This document shows, piece by piece, positions 1-7,166 of a DNA stretch of 15,520 nucleotides; within the stretch, counting starts at the first letter, position 1; each line of letters opens with the position of its first letter. A program made the translations under genes and the position numbers. The DNA is taken from the NCBI GenBank assembly GCA_021793115.1, contig JAJYTJ010000086.1:1-15520 (forward strand), written 5' to 3'. The stretch is from Actinomycetes bacterium (lineage in GTDB: Bacteria; Actinomycetota; Actinomycetes; Actinomycetales; Cellulomonadaceae). The notes beneath the pieces were generated by a model that had not been told where the DNA came from, ran no database searches, and saw nothing but the letters and a program-made list of their open reading frames with translations.

Positions 1-9
1 GGGTCAGGC

Positions 10-1182
10 CTAGCCGAGCAGCTTGAGGATGCTCTGCGGCATCGAGTTGGCCTGGGCCAGCATCGCGGTGCCCGCCTGCTGCAGGATCTGGGCCCGCGTG
101 AACTTGACCATCTCGGACGCCATGTCGGTGTCCTGGATCTGGCTGTTCGACGCCGTGAGGTTCTCCACCGCGACGTTGACGGCGTTGATCGTGTGCGTGA
201 ACCGGTTCTGGTACGCACCGAGGTCGGCCCGCTGGGTGGAGATCTGCTGGATCGCGCCCTGGATGGTCGTGATCGTCGACTGCGCCGCCGCGTGCGAGGA
301 GAAGTCGATGTGGGTGTAGGTGTCGGCGGTTCCGACCGCGGTCGGGGTGGTGGTACCGGTGGTGGCCGTCACCGTGCCGCCGTTGAGGGCGTGGATGTCG
401 ACGCCGGTCGCCACACCGTTCGCGTCGGTGGCGACGCTCGCCGTGAAGCCCGCCGAGAAGGTGGAGTTCGCGTTGAGCGCGTCGGCGACCGACTGGACGC
501 TGGAGTAGGTCGTGCCCGTCGGCACGGTGAAGGCGGCACTCGACGTGCTGCCGTCCGCAAGGGTGCTGGTGAAGGTGAAGGTGCTCCCGGCGGCGAACGT
601 GGTGCTGGCCGTGGCGTCGGTCGCCGCGATCGTCGTGCCCGTGCCGCTCGCGACCTTGAGGTTCGTGGCCAGGTTGACCACGTTGAGGTGCGACATGTCG
701 ACGGCGATGTTGCTGTTCGCCGTGCCGTCGGCGCCCACCTGGAAGTTCAGCGTGCCGGCGGAGCCGTCCAGCAGGTTGGTGCCGTTGAAGTTCGTCGACT
801 TGCCGATGCGGCCGAGCTCCGAGACCAGCTGGTTCGCCTCGGTCGCGATGTCGCCGCGGGCTGCGGCGTTGTTCGAGTCGTTGGCCGCCTGGACCGCCAG
901 GTCGTTGAGGCGCTGGAGCACCGAGTGGACCTCGGTCAGGGCACCCTCAGCGGTCTGGACGACGTTGATGCCGTCCTGGGCGTTGCGGGCGGCCTGGGTG
1001 AGCCCGCCGATCTGCGACTGCAGGCCCTGGGAGATGGCCAGGCCGGCAGCGTCGTCGGCGGCCCGGTTGATCCGGTAGCCGGACGAGAGCTTCTCGAGCG
1101 AGCTCGACAGCGACGCCTGCGTGTTGGAGAGGTTCCGGTACGCGTTCAGCGCCGCCAGGTTGGTGTTGACGGTGAGACCCAT
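10..1182 (-). CDS. fliC: Flagellin, filament subunit
   Basis: The 390-residue product is the structural protein exported to build the flagellar filament. The N-terminal helical core (about 1-140) opens with MGLTVNTNLAALNAYRNL and contains SSGYRINRAADDAAGLAIS (33-51) and LQRLNDLAVQAAN (89-101), the region matching the conserved TLR5-recognised segment, with its Arg at 91. A Thr/Ala/Ser/Gly-rich variable region without cysteine runs from about 165 to 310. The C-terminal core (about 310-390) has DTDMASEMVKFTRAQIL and ends in SILKLLG, so the protein is full length. The start is fixed by an excellent Shine-Dalgarno AAGGAGG 9 bases before ATG. It lies 116 bases downstream of the sigma factor gene on the same strand, with a possible sigma-28-like box between them. 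Neither fliD nor fliS is in the window. Identity is near certain. Confidence 0.97.
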   Translation of the reverse strand: MGLTVNTNLAALNAYRNLSNTQASLSSSLEKLSSGYRINRAADDAAGLAISQGLQSQIGGLTQAARNAQDGINVVQTAEGALTEVHSVLQRLNDLAVQAANDSNNAAARGDIATEANQLVSELGRIGKSTNFNGTNLLDGSAGTLNFQVGADGTANSNIAVDMSHLNVVNLATNLKVASGTGTTIAATDATASTTFAAGSTFTFTSTLADGSTSSAAFTVPTGTTYSSVQSVADALNANSTFSAGFTASVATDANGVATGVDIHALNGGTVTATTGTTTPTAVGTADTYTHIDFSSHAAAQSTITTIQGAIQQISTQRADLGAYQNRFTHTINAVNVAVENLTASNSQIQDTDMASEMVKFTRAQILQQAGTAMLAQANSMPQSILKLLG

Positions 1183-1238
1183 CGTGATCTTCCTCCTTGA
1201 TGCGGGTCAGGGCGGCCCATCCATGGGCACGTCCTTGC

Positions 1239-1265
1239 TCATCGCCCGGGGCGGGCGGCATCTGA
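1239..1265 (-). promoter_or_regulatory. Possible sigma-28-like promoter of flagellin
   Basis: Read on the minus strand, TCAG (1265-1262) is followed after 15 bases by GGCGATGA (1246-1239). This resembles the flagellar sigma pattern TAAR-N14/15-GCCGATAA, although one core base of the -10 (GCGAT for CCGAT) and the -35 deviate. It would leave a leader of about 50 bases before the flagellin ATG at 1182. This is plausible because flagellin genes are classical sigma-28 targets, but the match is imperfect. Confidence 0.35.
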
Positions 1266-1298
1266 GGAGTTCTCCCCGACGGATCCGCGCCCGGGCCG

Positions 1299-2177
1299 TC
1301 AGGCGCTCGCGAGCCCTCGCCGCGCGTCGCCCACGGTCTCGACGACACCGCGCGGGCGCGGCAGCTCGTCGGCCGGCCCGTGGCTCGCGGCGGGCACCGC
1401 CGCGCGGGCGGCGACGGCCGCGAAGTAGGCGCGCCGCCGGCGCTCGGCCACGCCACCGGGGCGCGAGGCGGCCGGGACCAGGTCCGGGTCGAGCGAGGCG
1501 TTCATGCCGTCGCGCAGCAGGGCGAGGCCCTCGGTGCGCAGCTGGCTGATCCGGGACTCGGTGACCCCGAGCTCGGCCGCGAGGTCCGCGATGGACCGGT
1601 CCTCCAGGTACAGGCCGACGATGACGGCGCGCAGGCGCTCGGGCAGCGTGGTGACGGCGGCCCGCAGCCAGTGGACGCGCTCGTTGCCGAGCGTCACGTC
1701 CTCCGGCGAGGCCGCGGGGTCGGGCAGCACGTCCGCGAGCACGGAGCCCGGGGCGTCCAGGCGCAGCACGCGGCGCTCGGCGTCCAGCCGGGCCTCCTCC
1801 ACGCCGGCCACGTCGGTGCCCATGGCCGCGGCGATCTCCTCGCGCTCGGGCTGGCGCCCGAGCGTCGCGCGGAGCTGGTCGCTCGCGGTGGTGTACTGCC
1901 GGACCCGGCGGCGGGCGCCGCGCGAGGCCCAGTCGATCGAGCGGAGCTCGTCGAGGATGGCGCCCTTGATCCGCAGCGCCGCGTAGCGCGCGAACGGGAC
2001 GCCCGACTCGGCGTCGTACGACCTGGCCGCGAGGACCAGGGCGAGGCTGCCGGCGGACGCGAGCTCGTCACGGGTGACCGACGGCGGCACCCGGTGCAGC
2101 ACCTCGCTCACGTGGTACCCGACGAGCGCGAGGTGGTCGACGACGAGTCGCTCCGTTGCGGCTTGTGCTTGACCCAT
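1299..2177 (-). CDS. fliA: Flagellar RNA polymerase sigma factor, FliA/SigD/WhiG family
   Basis: The 292-residue product belongs to the sigma-70-type class that directs RNA polymerase to late flagellar promoters. Region 2 spans about residues 10-90, with the family hallmark SYDAESGVPFARYAALRIKG (53-72) followed by AILDELRSIDW. Region 3 spans about 91-140, and region 4 about 165-222, with a helix-turn-helix (IADLAAELGVTESRISQLRTE). An unusual Ala/Arg/Pro-rich tail of about 70 residues follows region 4; typical family members of about 240 residues end near that point. The ATG at 2177 is chosen because conserved sequence begins soon after it; the frame stays open upstream to 2423 but that part looks non-coding. 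The ribosome site (AGGGG close to ATG) is weak. The gene diverges from flgN and lies upstream of flagellin on the same strand. It could be called WhiG by homology, but the flagellar neighbours favour FliA. No anti-sigma FlgM is visible. Confidence 0.9.
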   Translation of the reverse strand: MGQAQAATERLVVDHLALVGYHVSEVLHRVPPSVTRDELASAGSLALVLAARSYDAESGVPFARYAALRIKGAILDELRSIDWASRGARRRVRQYTTASDQLRATLGRQPEREEIAAAMGTDVAGVEEARLDAERRVLRLDAPGSVLADVLPDPAASPEDVTLGNERVHWLRAAVTTLPERLRAVIVGLYLEDRSIADLAAELGVTESRISQLRTEGLALLRDGMNASLDPDLVPAASRPGGVAERRRRAYFAAVAARAAVPAASHGPADELPRPRGVVETVGDARRGLASA

Positions 2178-2330
2178 GGCCCCTGCGTCGTCCTGCACGG
2201 CCCGCGGCTTGAGCAGGGAACCGATGTCGCCTCGGGTTCCGACCGATCCGGCGAATCGGACGAGCGGCCAGCAACCGACCCGGGCGAATCGCCCACCACG
2301 GGGCGCGACGCGACATCTCACCTGGGCCGG

Positions 2331-2346
2331 TGTGAGCAAGATCACA
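2331..2346. promoter_or_regulatory. CRP/GlxR-type operator
   Basis: TGTGA-N6-TCACA is a perfect match to the palindromic half-sites bound by CRP-family regulators, including actinobacterial GlxR/Crp. It lies in the 341-bp spacer between the divergent sigma factor and flgN genes, 154 bp from the sigma factor start and about 125 bp upstream of the probable flgN transcription start. A further half-site TCAC at 2318-2321 forms a looser inverted repeat with GTGAG at 2332-2336. The distance suggests control of the sigma factor side or a role in both directions. Match seen; function inferred. Confidence 0.6.
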
Positions 2347-2432
2347 GGGGACGTCAGCAGCCGGGCGTCCCGGAGACCACTCGTCCGGGTGATGCCCTGA
2401 GGGACCGGCCACGAGAAACTCACCCGTTGGGT

Positions 2433-2458
2433 TAAGTCGGGCCTCGAGTGTCCGATAG
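2433..2458 (+). promoter_or_regulatory. Sigma-28 (FliA)-type promoter of the flgN operon
   Basis: TAAG (2433-2436) and TCCGATAG (2451-2458) are separated by 14 bases, closely matching the flagellar sigma consensus TAAA-N14/15-GCCGATAA. It lies about 60 bases before the flgN ATG, which has the ribosome site GAGAGGA. In this GC-rich spacer such an AT-containing -35 paired with CCGATA at the right distance is unlikely to be accidental. It would place flgN-flgK-flgL-fliW under the sigma factor encoded divergently next door. Confidence 0.7.
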
Positions 2459-2518
2459 GGGAAGGTCAGCAGGCCGTACCGTGGCGCGCCACCCGCTGGC
2501 CCGAGAGGAACCCAGACC

Positions 2519-3001
2519 ATGTCGCTGAACAGTCTCTCCGAGGCGCTCTGGCACGAACGCCGGCTCCTCGAGCTGCTGCTGTTCAAGCTCGAGGAGGAAC
2601 AGCTGGTGCTCACCTCCGGCCGGAGCCGGTGGCTGGCGCAGGCGACCCGTGAGGTCGAGTCGGTGCTCGACGAGATCCGCTCCGCGGAGATCGCGCGCGC
2701 CGTCGAGGTGGAGGACGTCGCCGCCGCGCTCGGGCTCGCCGGGAACGCCTCGCTCGCCGAGCTGGCGGCGGCCGCACCCGCCCCCTGGGACGAGCTGCTG
2801 CGCTCGCACCGTGACGCCTTCGCCTCCGTCACCGCCGAGATCGGGCGCATGGCCGACGACAACCGGGAGCTGCTCGCGCTGTCCCACCGCGCCACGCAGG
2901 AGACGCTCGCGTCGCTCGAGGACAGCGTGCGCACCTACGACGAGACCGGCCAGCGCCGCGCCGAGGCCCCCGGCGCGCAGCTCATCGACCGGTCGATCTG
3001 A
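2519..3001 (+). CDS. flgN: FlgN-type export chaperone for FlgK/FlgL
   Basis: The 160-residue, mainly helical, acidic protein resembles the FlgN family. These cytoplasmic chaperones bind the C-termini of the hook-filament junction proteins FlgK and FlgL and deliver them to the flagellar export apparatus. The N-terminus LSEALWHERRLLELLLFKLE (residues 6-25) is the typical opening, followed by long heptad-like helices, no membrane segment and no cysteine. The family is poorly conserved in sequence, so the call rests on length, helical character and position directly before flgK. The start ATG follows GAGAGGA at a suitable distance. It is probably the first gene of the flgN-flgK-flgL-fliW operon, read from the sigma-28-type promoter about 60 bases upstream. 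The stop is 7 bases before flgK and contributes to the flgK ribosome site (GAGGG). Confidence 0.88.
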   Translation: MSLNSLSEALWHERRLLELLLFKLEEEQLVLTSGRSRWLAQATREVESVLDEIRSAEIARAVEVEDVAAALGLAGNASLAELAAAAPAPWDELLRSHRDAFASVTAEIGRMADDNRELLALSHRATQETLASLEDSVRTYDETGQRRAEAPGAQLIDRSI

Positions 3002-3008
3002 GGGCGCG

Positions 3009-4505
3009 ATGAGCAGCACCTTCTCCGGCATCAGCACCGCGCTCTCGTCGCTCATCGCGCAGCGCACGGCCCTGGACGTCGCGGGCCAGAACGTCGCGAA
3101 CGCCAACACACCCGGCTACACGCGCCAGCGCGCCGACCTCGGTGCCGTCACCGGCACCCAGGTGCCCTCGATGTTCGCGACGAACAACGGCGTGGGGACC
3201 GGCGTGCAGGTCACCGGCATCTCGCGAGCGTCCGACCCGTTCCTCGACGCCAAGCTGCGCACGCAGACCTCGGGCGCGGCGAGCCTGGCCGCGCTGGCCG
3301 GCGCCTACTCCACGCTGGAGTCGGGCCTCGGCGAGCCCGGCGGCTCGGGCCTGTCCAGCCAGCTGCAGACGTTCTGGAACGACTGGCACGACGTCTCCAA
3401 CGCGCCGGACACGCTCTCCACGCGGTCCGTGCTGCTCGACGACGCCCGCCAGACCGTCGACACGATCCACGCGCAGTACACCAGCATCGCCACGCAGTGG
3501 GGCGACGCGCGAACCGCGACCTCGAGCCTCGTCGACCAGACGAACACGCTGGCCGCCAACGTGGCCGACCTCAACCAGCGCATCCTCGACATCACCAACA
3601 ACGGCGGCAGCGCCAACGAGCTGGCCGACCAGCGCGACCAGGCGCTGACGCAGCTCGCCGGCCTCGTCGGCGCGACGCCGCAGGCGCGCCAGGACGGCCA
3701 GGTCGACGTGTACGTCGGCGGGAACGCCCTCGTCTTCGGCTCGTCGTCGCACGCGCTCGCGCTCACGGGCGCGCAGGTGTTCAGCCAGGCGGCGGGCTAC
3801 GCCACCGACGGCACGCCGACGACGCCCCAGGACGTCCACCTCGAGTGGGCCGACTCCCCCGGCCAGCGCGTCACGCCGACCGGAGGCACCGTCGCCGGCC
3901 AGCTCATGGTGCTCGCGCCGGCGGCGGCGGACGGCTCCGGCACGGGCGGCCTGCTCACCGAGGCGGCGCGGCGGCTCGACCAGGTCGCCACCACGCTCGC
4001 CACGGACGTCAACACGCTGCACGCGGGCGCCACCACCGTCTCGGGCGCCACCGGCGGCGCGTTCTTCACGCCGCTGGACCCGAGTGACCCGACCTTCGGC
4101 GGCGGCACCGCGCCGGGGCCGGCCGCGCTGCGGATCTCCGTCGCGCTGACGACGGCCGACCAGGTCGCCGTCGCGGCCCCCGGCGCCGGCGCGTACGACG
4201 CCTCGATCGGCCAGAAGATCGCGGCCCTCGGGAGCTCGACCACGGGCGCCGACGCGGTGTGGAGCCAGGCCGTCGTGGAGATCGGCGACCGCAGTGCCGC
4301 GGCCACGTCGCGCAGCTCGGTCGCCGAGTCGGCGCGGGCCTCGGCCGAGCAGGAGCAGCTCGGGAACGCCAGCGTCGACACCGACCAGGAGACCGTCAAC
4401 ATGATCGCCACGCAGCGCTCCTACCAGGCCGCCGCGCGTGTGCTCACCACGCTGGACGACATGCTCGACACACTCATCAACAAGACCGGCCTGGTCGGGA
4501 GGTGA
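3009..4505 (+). CDS. flgK: Flagellar hook-associated protein 1 (FlgK)
   Basis: The 498-residue product is the first hook-filament junction protein, which assembles outside the cell between hook and filament. The N-terminal axial-protein motif, NVANANTPGYTRQ at residues 28-40, is diagnostic. The C-terminal helical part (about 454-498) ends with VNMIATQRSYQAAARVLTTL and a LINKTG close. The middle (about 100-440) is the variable HAP1 region. Length is within the usual range of about 450-550. The start ATG follows GAGGG overlapping the flgN stop; the frame is open further upstream, but that is only the shadow of flgN. flgL follows at once, its ribosome site lying inside the last codons of flgK, so the two are translationally coupled. 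Secretion is by the flagellar export apparatus, hence no signal peptide. Confidence 0.96.
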   Translation: MSSTFSGISTALSSLIAQRTALDVAGQNVANANTPGYTRQRADLGAVTGTQVPSMFATNNGVGTGVQVTGISRASDPFLDAKLRTQTSGAASLAALAGAYSTLESGLGEPGGSGLSSQLQTFWNDWHDVSNAPDTLSTRSVLLDDARQTVDTIHAQYTSIATQWGDARTATSSLVDQTNTLAANVADLNQRILDITNNGGSANELADQRDQALTQLAGLVGATPQARQDGQVDVYVGGNALVFGSSSHALALTGAQVFSQAAGYATDGTPTTPQDVHLEWADSPGQRVTPTGGTVAGQLMVLAPAAADGSGTGGLLTEAARRLDQVATTLATDVNTLHAGATTVSGATGGAFFTPLDPSDPTFGGGTAPGPAALRISVALTTADQVAVAAPGAGAYDASIGQKIAALGSSTTGADAVWSQAVVEIGDRSAAATSRSSVAESARASAEQEQLGNASVDTDQETVNMIATQRSYQAAARVLTTLDDMLDTLINKTGLVGR

Positions 4506-4510
4506 TGGCA

Positions 4511-5434
4511 GTGCGCGTCACGAACGAGACCATCCAGCGCTCCACGCTGCGCAACCTGCAGACGAACCTGTCGGCGATGTCGACGCTGCAGGCGGAGATG
4601 TCCAGCGGGAAGCGGATCCAGGTCCCCTCGGACGACCCCTCGGGCACGGGCCAGTCGCTCAGCCTGCGCGCCACGGCGAGCCAGCTCGCGCAGTACCAGC
4701 GCAACGGCCAGGACGGCGACTCGTGGCTCACCACCGTGGACACGGCGCTCACCACGGCGCTCGGCTACCTGCGCAACGCGCGCGACCTCGTCGTCCAGAG
4801 CGGCGACGCCGGCCTCGGCCAGACCTCGCGCAACGCGCTCGCCGACCAGATCGACGGCCTCAAGGCGGGCCTGCTCACGCAGGCCAACGCGCGCTACCAG
4901 GGCCGCAACGTCTTCGCCGGCACGTCCGACGCCAGCCAGGCCTTCGCCGTCGCCACGAGCGGCAGCCCCACCGCGCCCACGTACACGTACACGTGGAACG
5001 GCTCGGCCACCGCGAGCGTCGACCGCACGATCGGGCCCTCCACGAGCGTGCGCGTGGACACCGACGGCTCGCAGGCGTTCGGCTGGACCGACGCCAGCGG
5101 GAAGCAGTCGACGGTCTTCGCGCTCCTGGACAAGATCTCCGCGGGCCTGCGAAGCGGCACCAGCGTCACCGGCACGCTCGGCGACATCGACTCCTCGATG
5201 CAGTCCATGCTCACGGCCGCCGCCTCCAACGGCAGCCGTCAGAAGGTGCTGGAGAACACGATGTCCGACGTCTCCTCGCAGCAGATCACCATCAAGGGCC
5301 AGCTGAGCAACGTCGAGGACGTGGACATGGCGGCCACGATCATGAACCTCCAGATGCAGCAGGTCGCCTACCAGAGCGCGCTGGCCGCCGGCGCGAAGGT
5401 GCTGCAGCCCACGCTCCTGGACTTCCTGCGGTGA
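4511..5434 (+). CDS. flgL: Flagellar hook-associated protein 3 (FlgL)
   Basis: The 307-residue product is the second hook-filament junction protein and has flagellin-like ends. The N-terminus begins VRVTNETIQRSTLRNLQTNL, with LQAEMSSGKRIQVPSDDPSG at about 26-45. The C-terminal helix (about 271-307) contains AATIMNLQMQQVAYQSALAA. I chose GTG at 4511 over the ATG at 4505, which overlaps the flgK stop as TGATG. The strong Shine-Dalgarno GGGAGGT (4497-4503) is 7 bases from the GTG but only 1 base from the ATG, and family members start M-R-V-T. It is third in the flgN operon, and its stop lies 5 bases before the fliW start. The choice of start changes only two residues. Confidence 0.95.
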   Translation: MRVTNETIQRSTLRNLQTNLSAMSTLQAEMSSGKRIQVPSDDPSGTGQSLSLRATASQLAQYQRNGQDGDSWLTTVDTALTTALGYLRNARDLVVQSGDAGLGQTSRNALADQIDGLKAGLLTQANARYQGRNVFAGTSDASQAFAVATSGSPTAPTYTYTWNGSATASVDRTIGPSTSVRVDTDGSQAFGWTDASGKQSTVFALLDKISAGLRSGTSVTGTLGDIDSSMQSMLTAAASNGSRQKVLENTMSDVSSQQITIKGQLSNVEDVDMAATIMNLQMQQVAYQSALAAGAKVLQPTLLDFLR

Positions 5435-5439
5435 GCGGC

Positions 5440-5853
5440 ATGACGGCGACGCCCACGTGCACGGTGTCCACGCCGACGGGTCCCGTCGAGCTGCCGGCCC
5501 GGCTGCGTCTCGTGGAGCCCCTGCCGGGCCTGCCGGGCACCGAGTACACGCTCGACCCGCTCGACGAGCTCGGCTTCCTGTTCGCGCTGCGGGGCGAGGA
5601 CGGCGTGCGCCTGTTCGTCGTCAGCCCCGCGCTCGTGTTCCCGGACTACTCACCGCGGATCGGCCGCGCCGCGCTCGAGGCGGTGGGCGACGGCGGGGAC
5701 GCCGTGCTGCTCGTCGTGGTCCACCCCGGCACGGACGAGCGTCCGGTGCCCACCGCGGACCTGCTGGCGCCGATCCTCGTGGACCCCGGCACGGGCCACG
5801 CGCTGCAGACGGTGCTCGACGACGACCTGCCGCTGCGGGCCCCCCTCGCCTGA
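5440..5853 (+). CDS. fliW: Flagellar assembly factor FliW
   Basis: The 137-residue protein matches FliW. In Bacillus-type systems FliW binds the C-terminal region of unexported flagellin and, when free, antagonises the RNA-binding repressor CsrA, coupling flagellin synthesis to export. Visible family features are PLPGLPGT (27-34), LFVVSPALVFPDY (58-70) and PTADLLAPILVDP (104-116), ending with LDDDLPLRAPLA. Length is normal (about 130-150). The start ATG at 5440 is preceded by GGTGAG. An in-frame GTG at 5431 overlaps the flgL stop as GTGA and would add three residues, but lacks a ribosome site. csrA commonly follows fliW; here the next gene instead encodes an EAL-HDOD protein 37 bases on, so the FliW partner must be elsewhere or absent. 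Confidence 0.93.
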   Translation: MTATPTCTVSTPTGPVELPARLRLVEPLPGLPGTEYTLDPLDELGFLFALRGEDGVRLFVVSPALVFPDYSPRIGRAALEAVGDGGDAVLLVVVHPGTDERPVPTADLLAPILVDPGTGHALQTVLDDDLPLRAPLA

Positions 5854-5857
5854 CCCC

Positions 5858-5884
5858 TCAGGTTCGCCGCGCCGCGGCCGATCC
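5858..5884 (+). promoter_or_regulatory. Possible sigma-28-like promoter before the EAL-HDOD gene, leaderless
   Basis: TCAGG (5858-5862), 15 bases, then CCGAT within GCCGATCC (5877-5884). The -10 core matches the flgN promoter exactly and the spacing from the -35 is equal, but the -35 is weaker. Only 6 bases separate the box from the GTG start at 5891, and no ribosome site is visible, so transcription would begin at or next to the start codon. It may also simply be part of the fliW-HDOD spacer with co-transcription from upstream. Confidence 0.4.
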
Positions 5885-5890
5885 TCGGGC

Positions 5891-7126
5891 GTGCCCACGT
5901 CCACCTCACACCACGCCGCCACGACCGTCCCGCCCGCCCACGACCCCCACGTCGCCGTCTTCCGGCAGGCCCTGGTGGACGCCGGCCAGGCCGTGCGGGC
6001 CTGGTCGCTGCGCGCGGCGGTGGCCACGGACGACGGTCGGTGGTGCGCGCCCGAGGACGTGGAGCCGACCGTCGAGGCGGAGTACCACGCGCTCGACCTG
6101 GCGCGGCTCGGCGGCGAGGCGCCCGTGGTGCTGCGCGCGACGAGCGGGCTGGTGGCGGGGCGCACGTCGCTGCCCGACAGCCCGCACGGGCTGTGGCTCG
6201 AGCTGCCCGGAGCGCTGGCGCGCGACCCCGACCTGGGCGGTTACCTCGCGGCGCTGCGCGCCCGCGGCGCCCAGGTCGTCGTGGGCGACTACACCGGCAC
6301 GCCCGAGCAGGATGCGCTCGTCATGACCTGGCACGCGGCGGTCGTCGTGCGCGCCGACGACCCCCGGCTGGGCGAGCTCGCGAACCGTGCGCACGCCCTG
6401 GAGGGCGGCGTCATCGCCGCCGGTGTGGCGACGCGGGCGGCCCACCGGACCGCGTTCGCCGCGGGCGCCGACCTCGCGCAGGGTCCGCTGCTCCAGCGCG
6501 ACCCCGACGGCCCGCTGCGCGCGGCGAAGGCCGGCGAGCTGCAGTGCCTCGAGGTGATCCGCCTGCTGTCGGCGAACGACATCGACGTCGACGCGGTGGC
6601 GCGCACGGTCGCCGCCGACCCGGAGCTGTCGATCCGGGTGCTCCACGTGGTCAACTCGAGCGCGTTCGCCCTGTCCTACACCGTCGACTCGGTGCACCGG
6701 GCGGTCATCCTGCTCGGGCCGCAACGCCTCGCCGCCCTGGCCATGGCGTCGCTCATCGACGCGCGGCCGGCCGCGATCGGGCAGCTGTGGTCGGTGCTCA
6801 CGCGCGCGCTGACGTGCCGGGCCCTCGCCGGACGGGACGCCGGCTACACCGTGGGGCTGCTGTCCGCGGTGGCCAGCCAGCAGCGCATCGACGTCGCGTC
6901 GCTCCTGGCGACCTCGGGGGTCTCGCCGGAGCTCGTCGAGGCGCTCGAGCGCCGCACCGGCCCGCTCGGGCGGGTGCTCGCCGCCGTGCTCGCGCACGAG
7001 GAGGACGACGCGGCGGCCGTCGCCGCCGCCGGGCTCGACCCGTTCGACGTCGCACGCGCCCACCTCGACGCCGTCCCGGAGGCGCTCTCGATCGCGACGG
7101 CCCTGTCGACGGAGCCCATGGGGTGA
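5891..7126 (+). CDS. Degenerate EAL domain fused to HDOD domain, motility-linked signalling protein
   Basis: The 411-residue protein has the YuxH-like layout, EAL domain then HDOD domain. The first part (about 20-205) aligns by eye with an EAL domain: FRQALVDAGQAVRAWSL corresponds to the 'QPIVD..G...GYE' opening, and IAAGVATRAAHRTAFAAGAD (175-194) to the 'AEGVET' loop, followed by LAQGPLL. The EAL triplet and most acidic metal ligands are missing, so c-di-GMP hydrolysis is unlikely. The HDOD part has DPELSIRVLHVVNSSAF (243-259) and AVILLGPQRLAALA (271-284); HDOD is an HD-like fold without catalytic residues. The role is therefore probably binding or scaffolding. EAL-HDOD proteins affect motility in some bacteria, which fits the position after fliW. 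GTG at 5891 has no clear ribosome site; translation may be leaderless. Confidence 0.8.
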   Translation: MPTSTSHHAATTVPPAHDPHVAVFRQALVDAGQAVRAWSLRAAVATDDGRWCAPEDVEPTVEAEYHALDLARLGGEAPVVLRATSGLVAGRTSLPDSPHGLWLELPGALARDPDLGGYLAALRARGAQVVVGDYTGTPEQDALVMTWHAAVVVRADDPRLGELANRAHALEGGVIAAGVATRAAHRTAFAAGADLAQGPLLQRDPDGPLRAAKAGELQCLEVIRLLSANDIDVDAVARTVAADPELSIRVLHVVNSSAFALSYTVDSVHRAVILLGPQRLAALAMASLIDARPAAIGQLWSVLTRALTCRALAGRDAGYTVGLLSAVASQQRIDVASLLATSGVSPELVEALERRTGPLGRVLAAVLAHEEDDAAAVAAAGLDPFDVARAHLDAVPEALSIATALSTEPMG

Positions 7127-7166
7127 GCCTCTCGGCGACCTCACAGCATTCGTGCACCGCAAGGTC

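Noticed and set aside
193..1200. Long open frame on the plus strand opposite flagellin
   Set aside because: It is an antisense shadow made of Arg/Gly/Val-rich sequence with no family features; flagellin on the other strand is unmistakable.
1278..1300. Possible terminator hairpin after the sigma factor gene
   Set aside because: Only a 5-bp GACGG/CCGTC stem overlapping the stop codon with a poorly paired interior; too weak to call.
2178..2330. Sigma-28-like boxes (CCGATTC, CCGATGT) on either strand near the sigma gene start
   Set aside because: No partner -35 at the right distance; CCGAT alone is frequent in this sequence.
1380..2435. Long plus-strand open frame opposite the sigma factor gene
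   Set aside because: High-GC antisense shadow with unnatural composition; the conserved sigma regions lie on the minus strand.
2984..2997. Perfect 14-bp palindrome ATCGACC/GGTCGAT at the end of flgN
   Set aside because: It lies in coding sequence and has no loop for a hairpin; TCGA-rich palindromes are expected by chance at this base composition.
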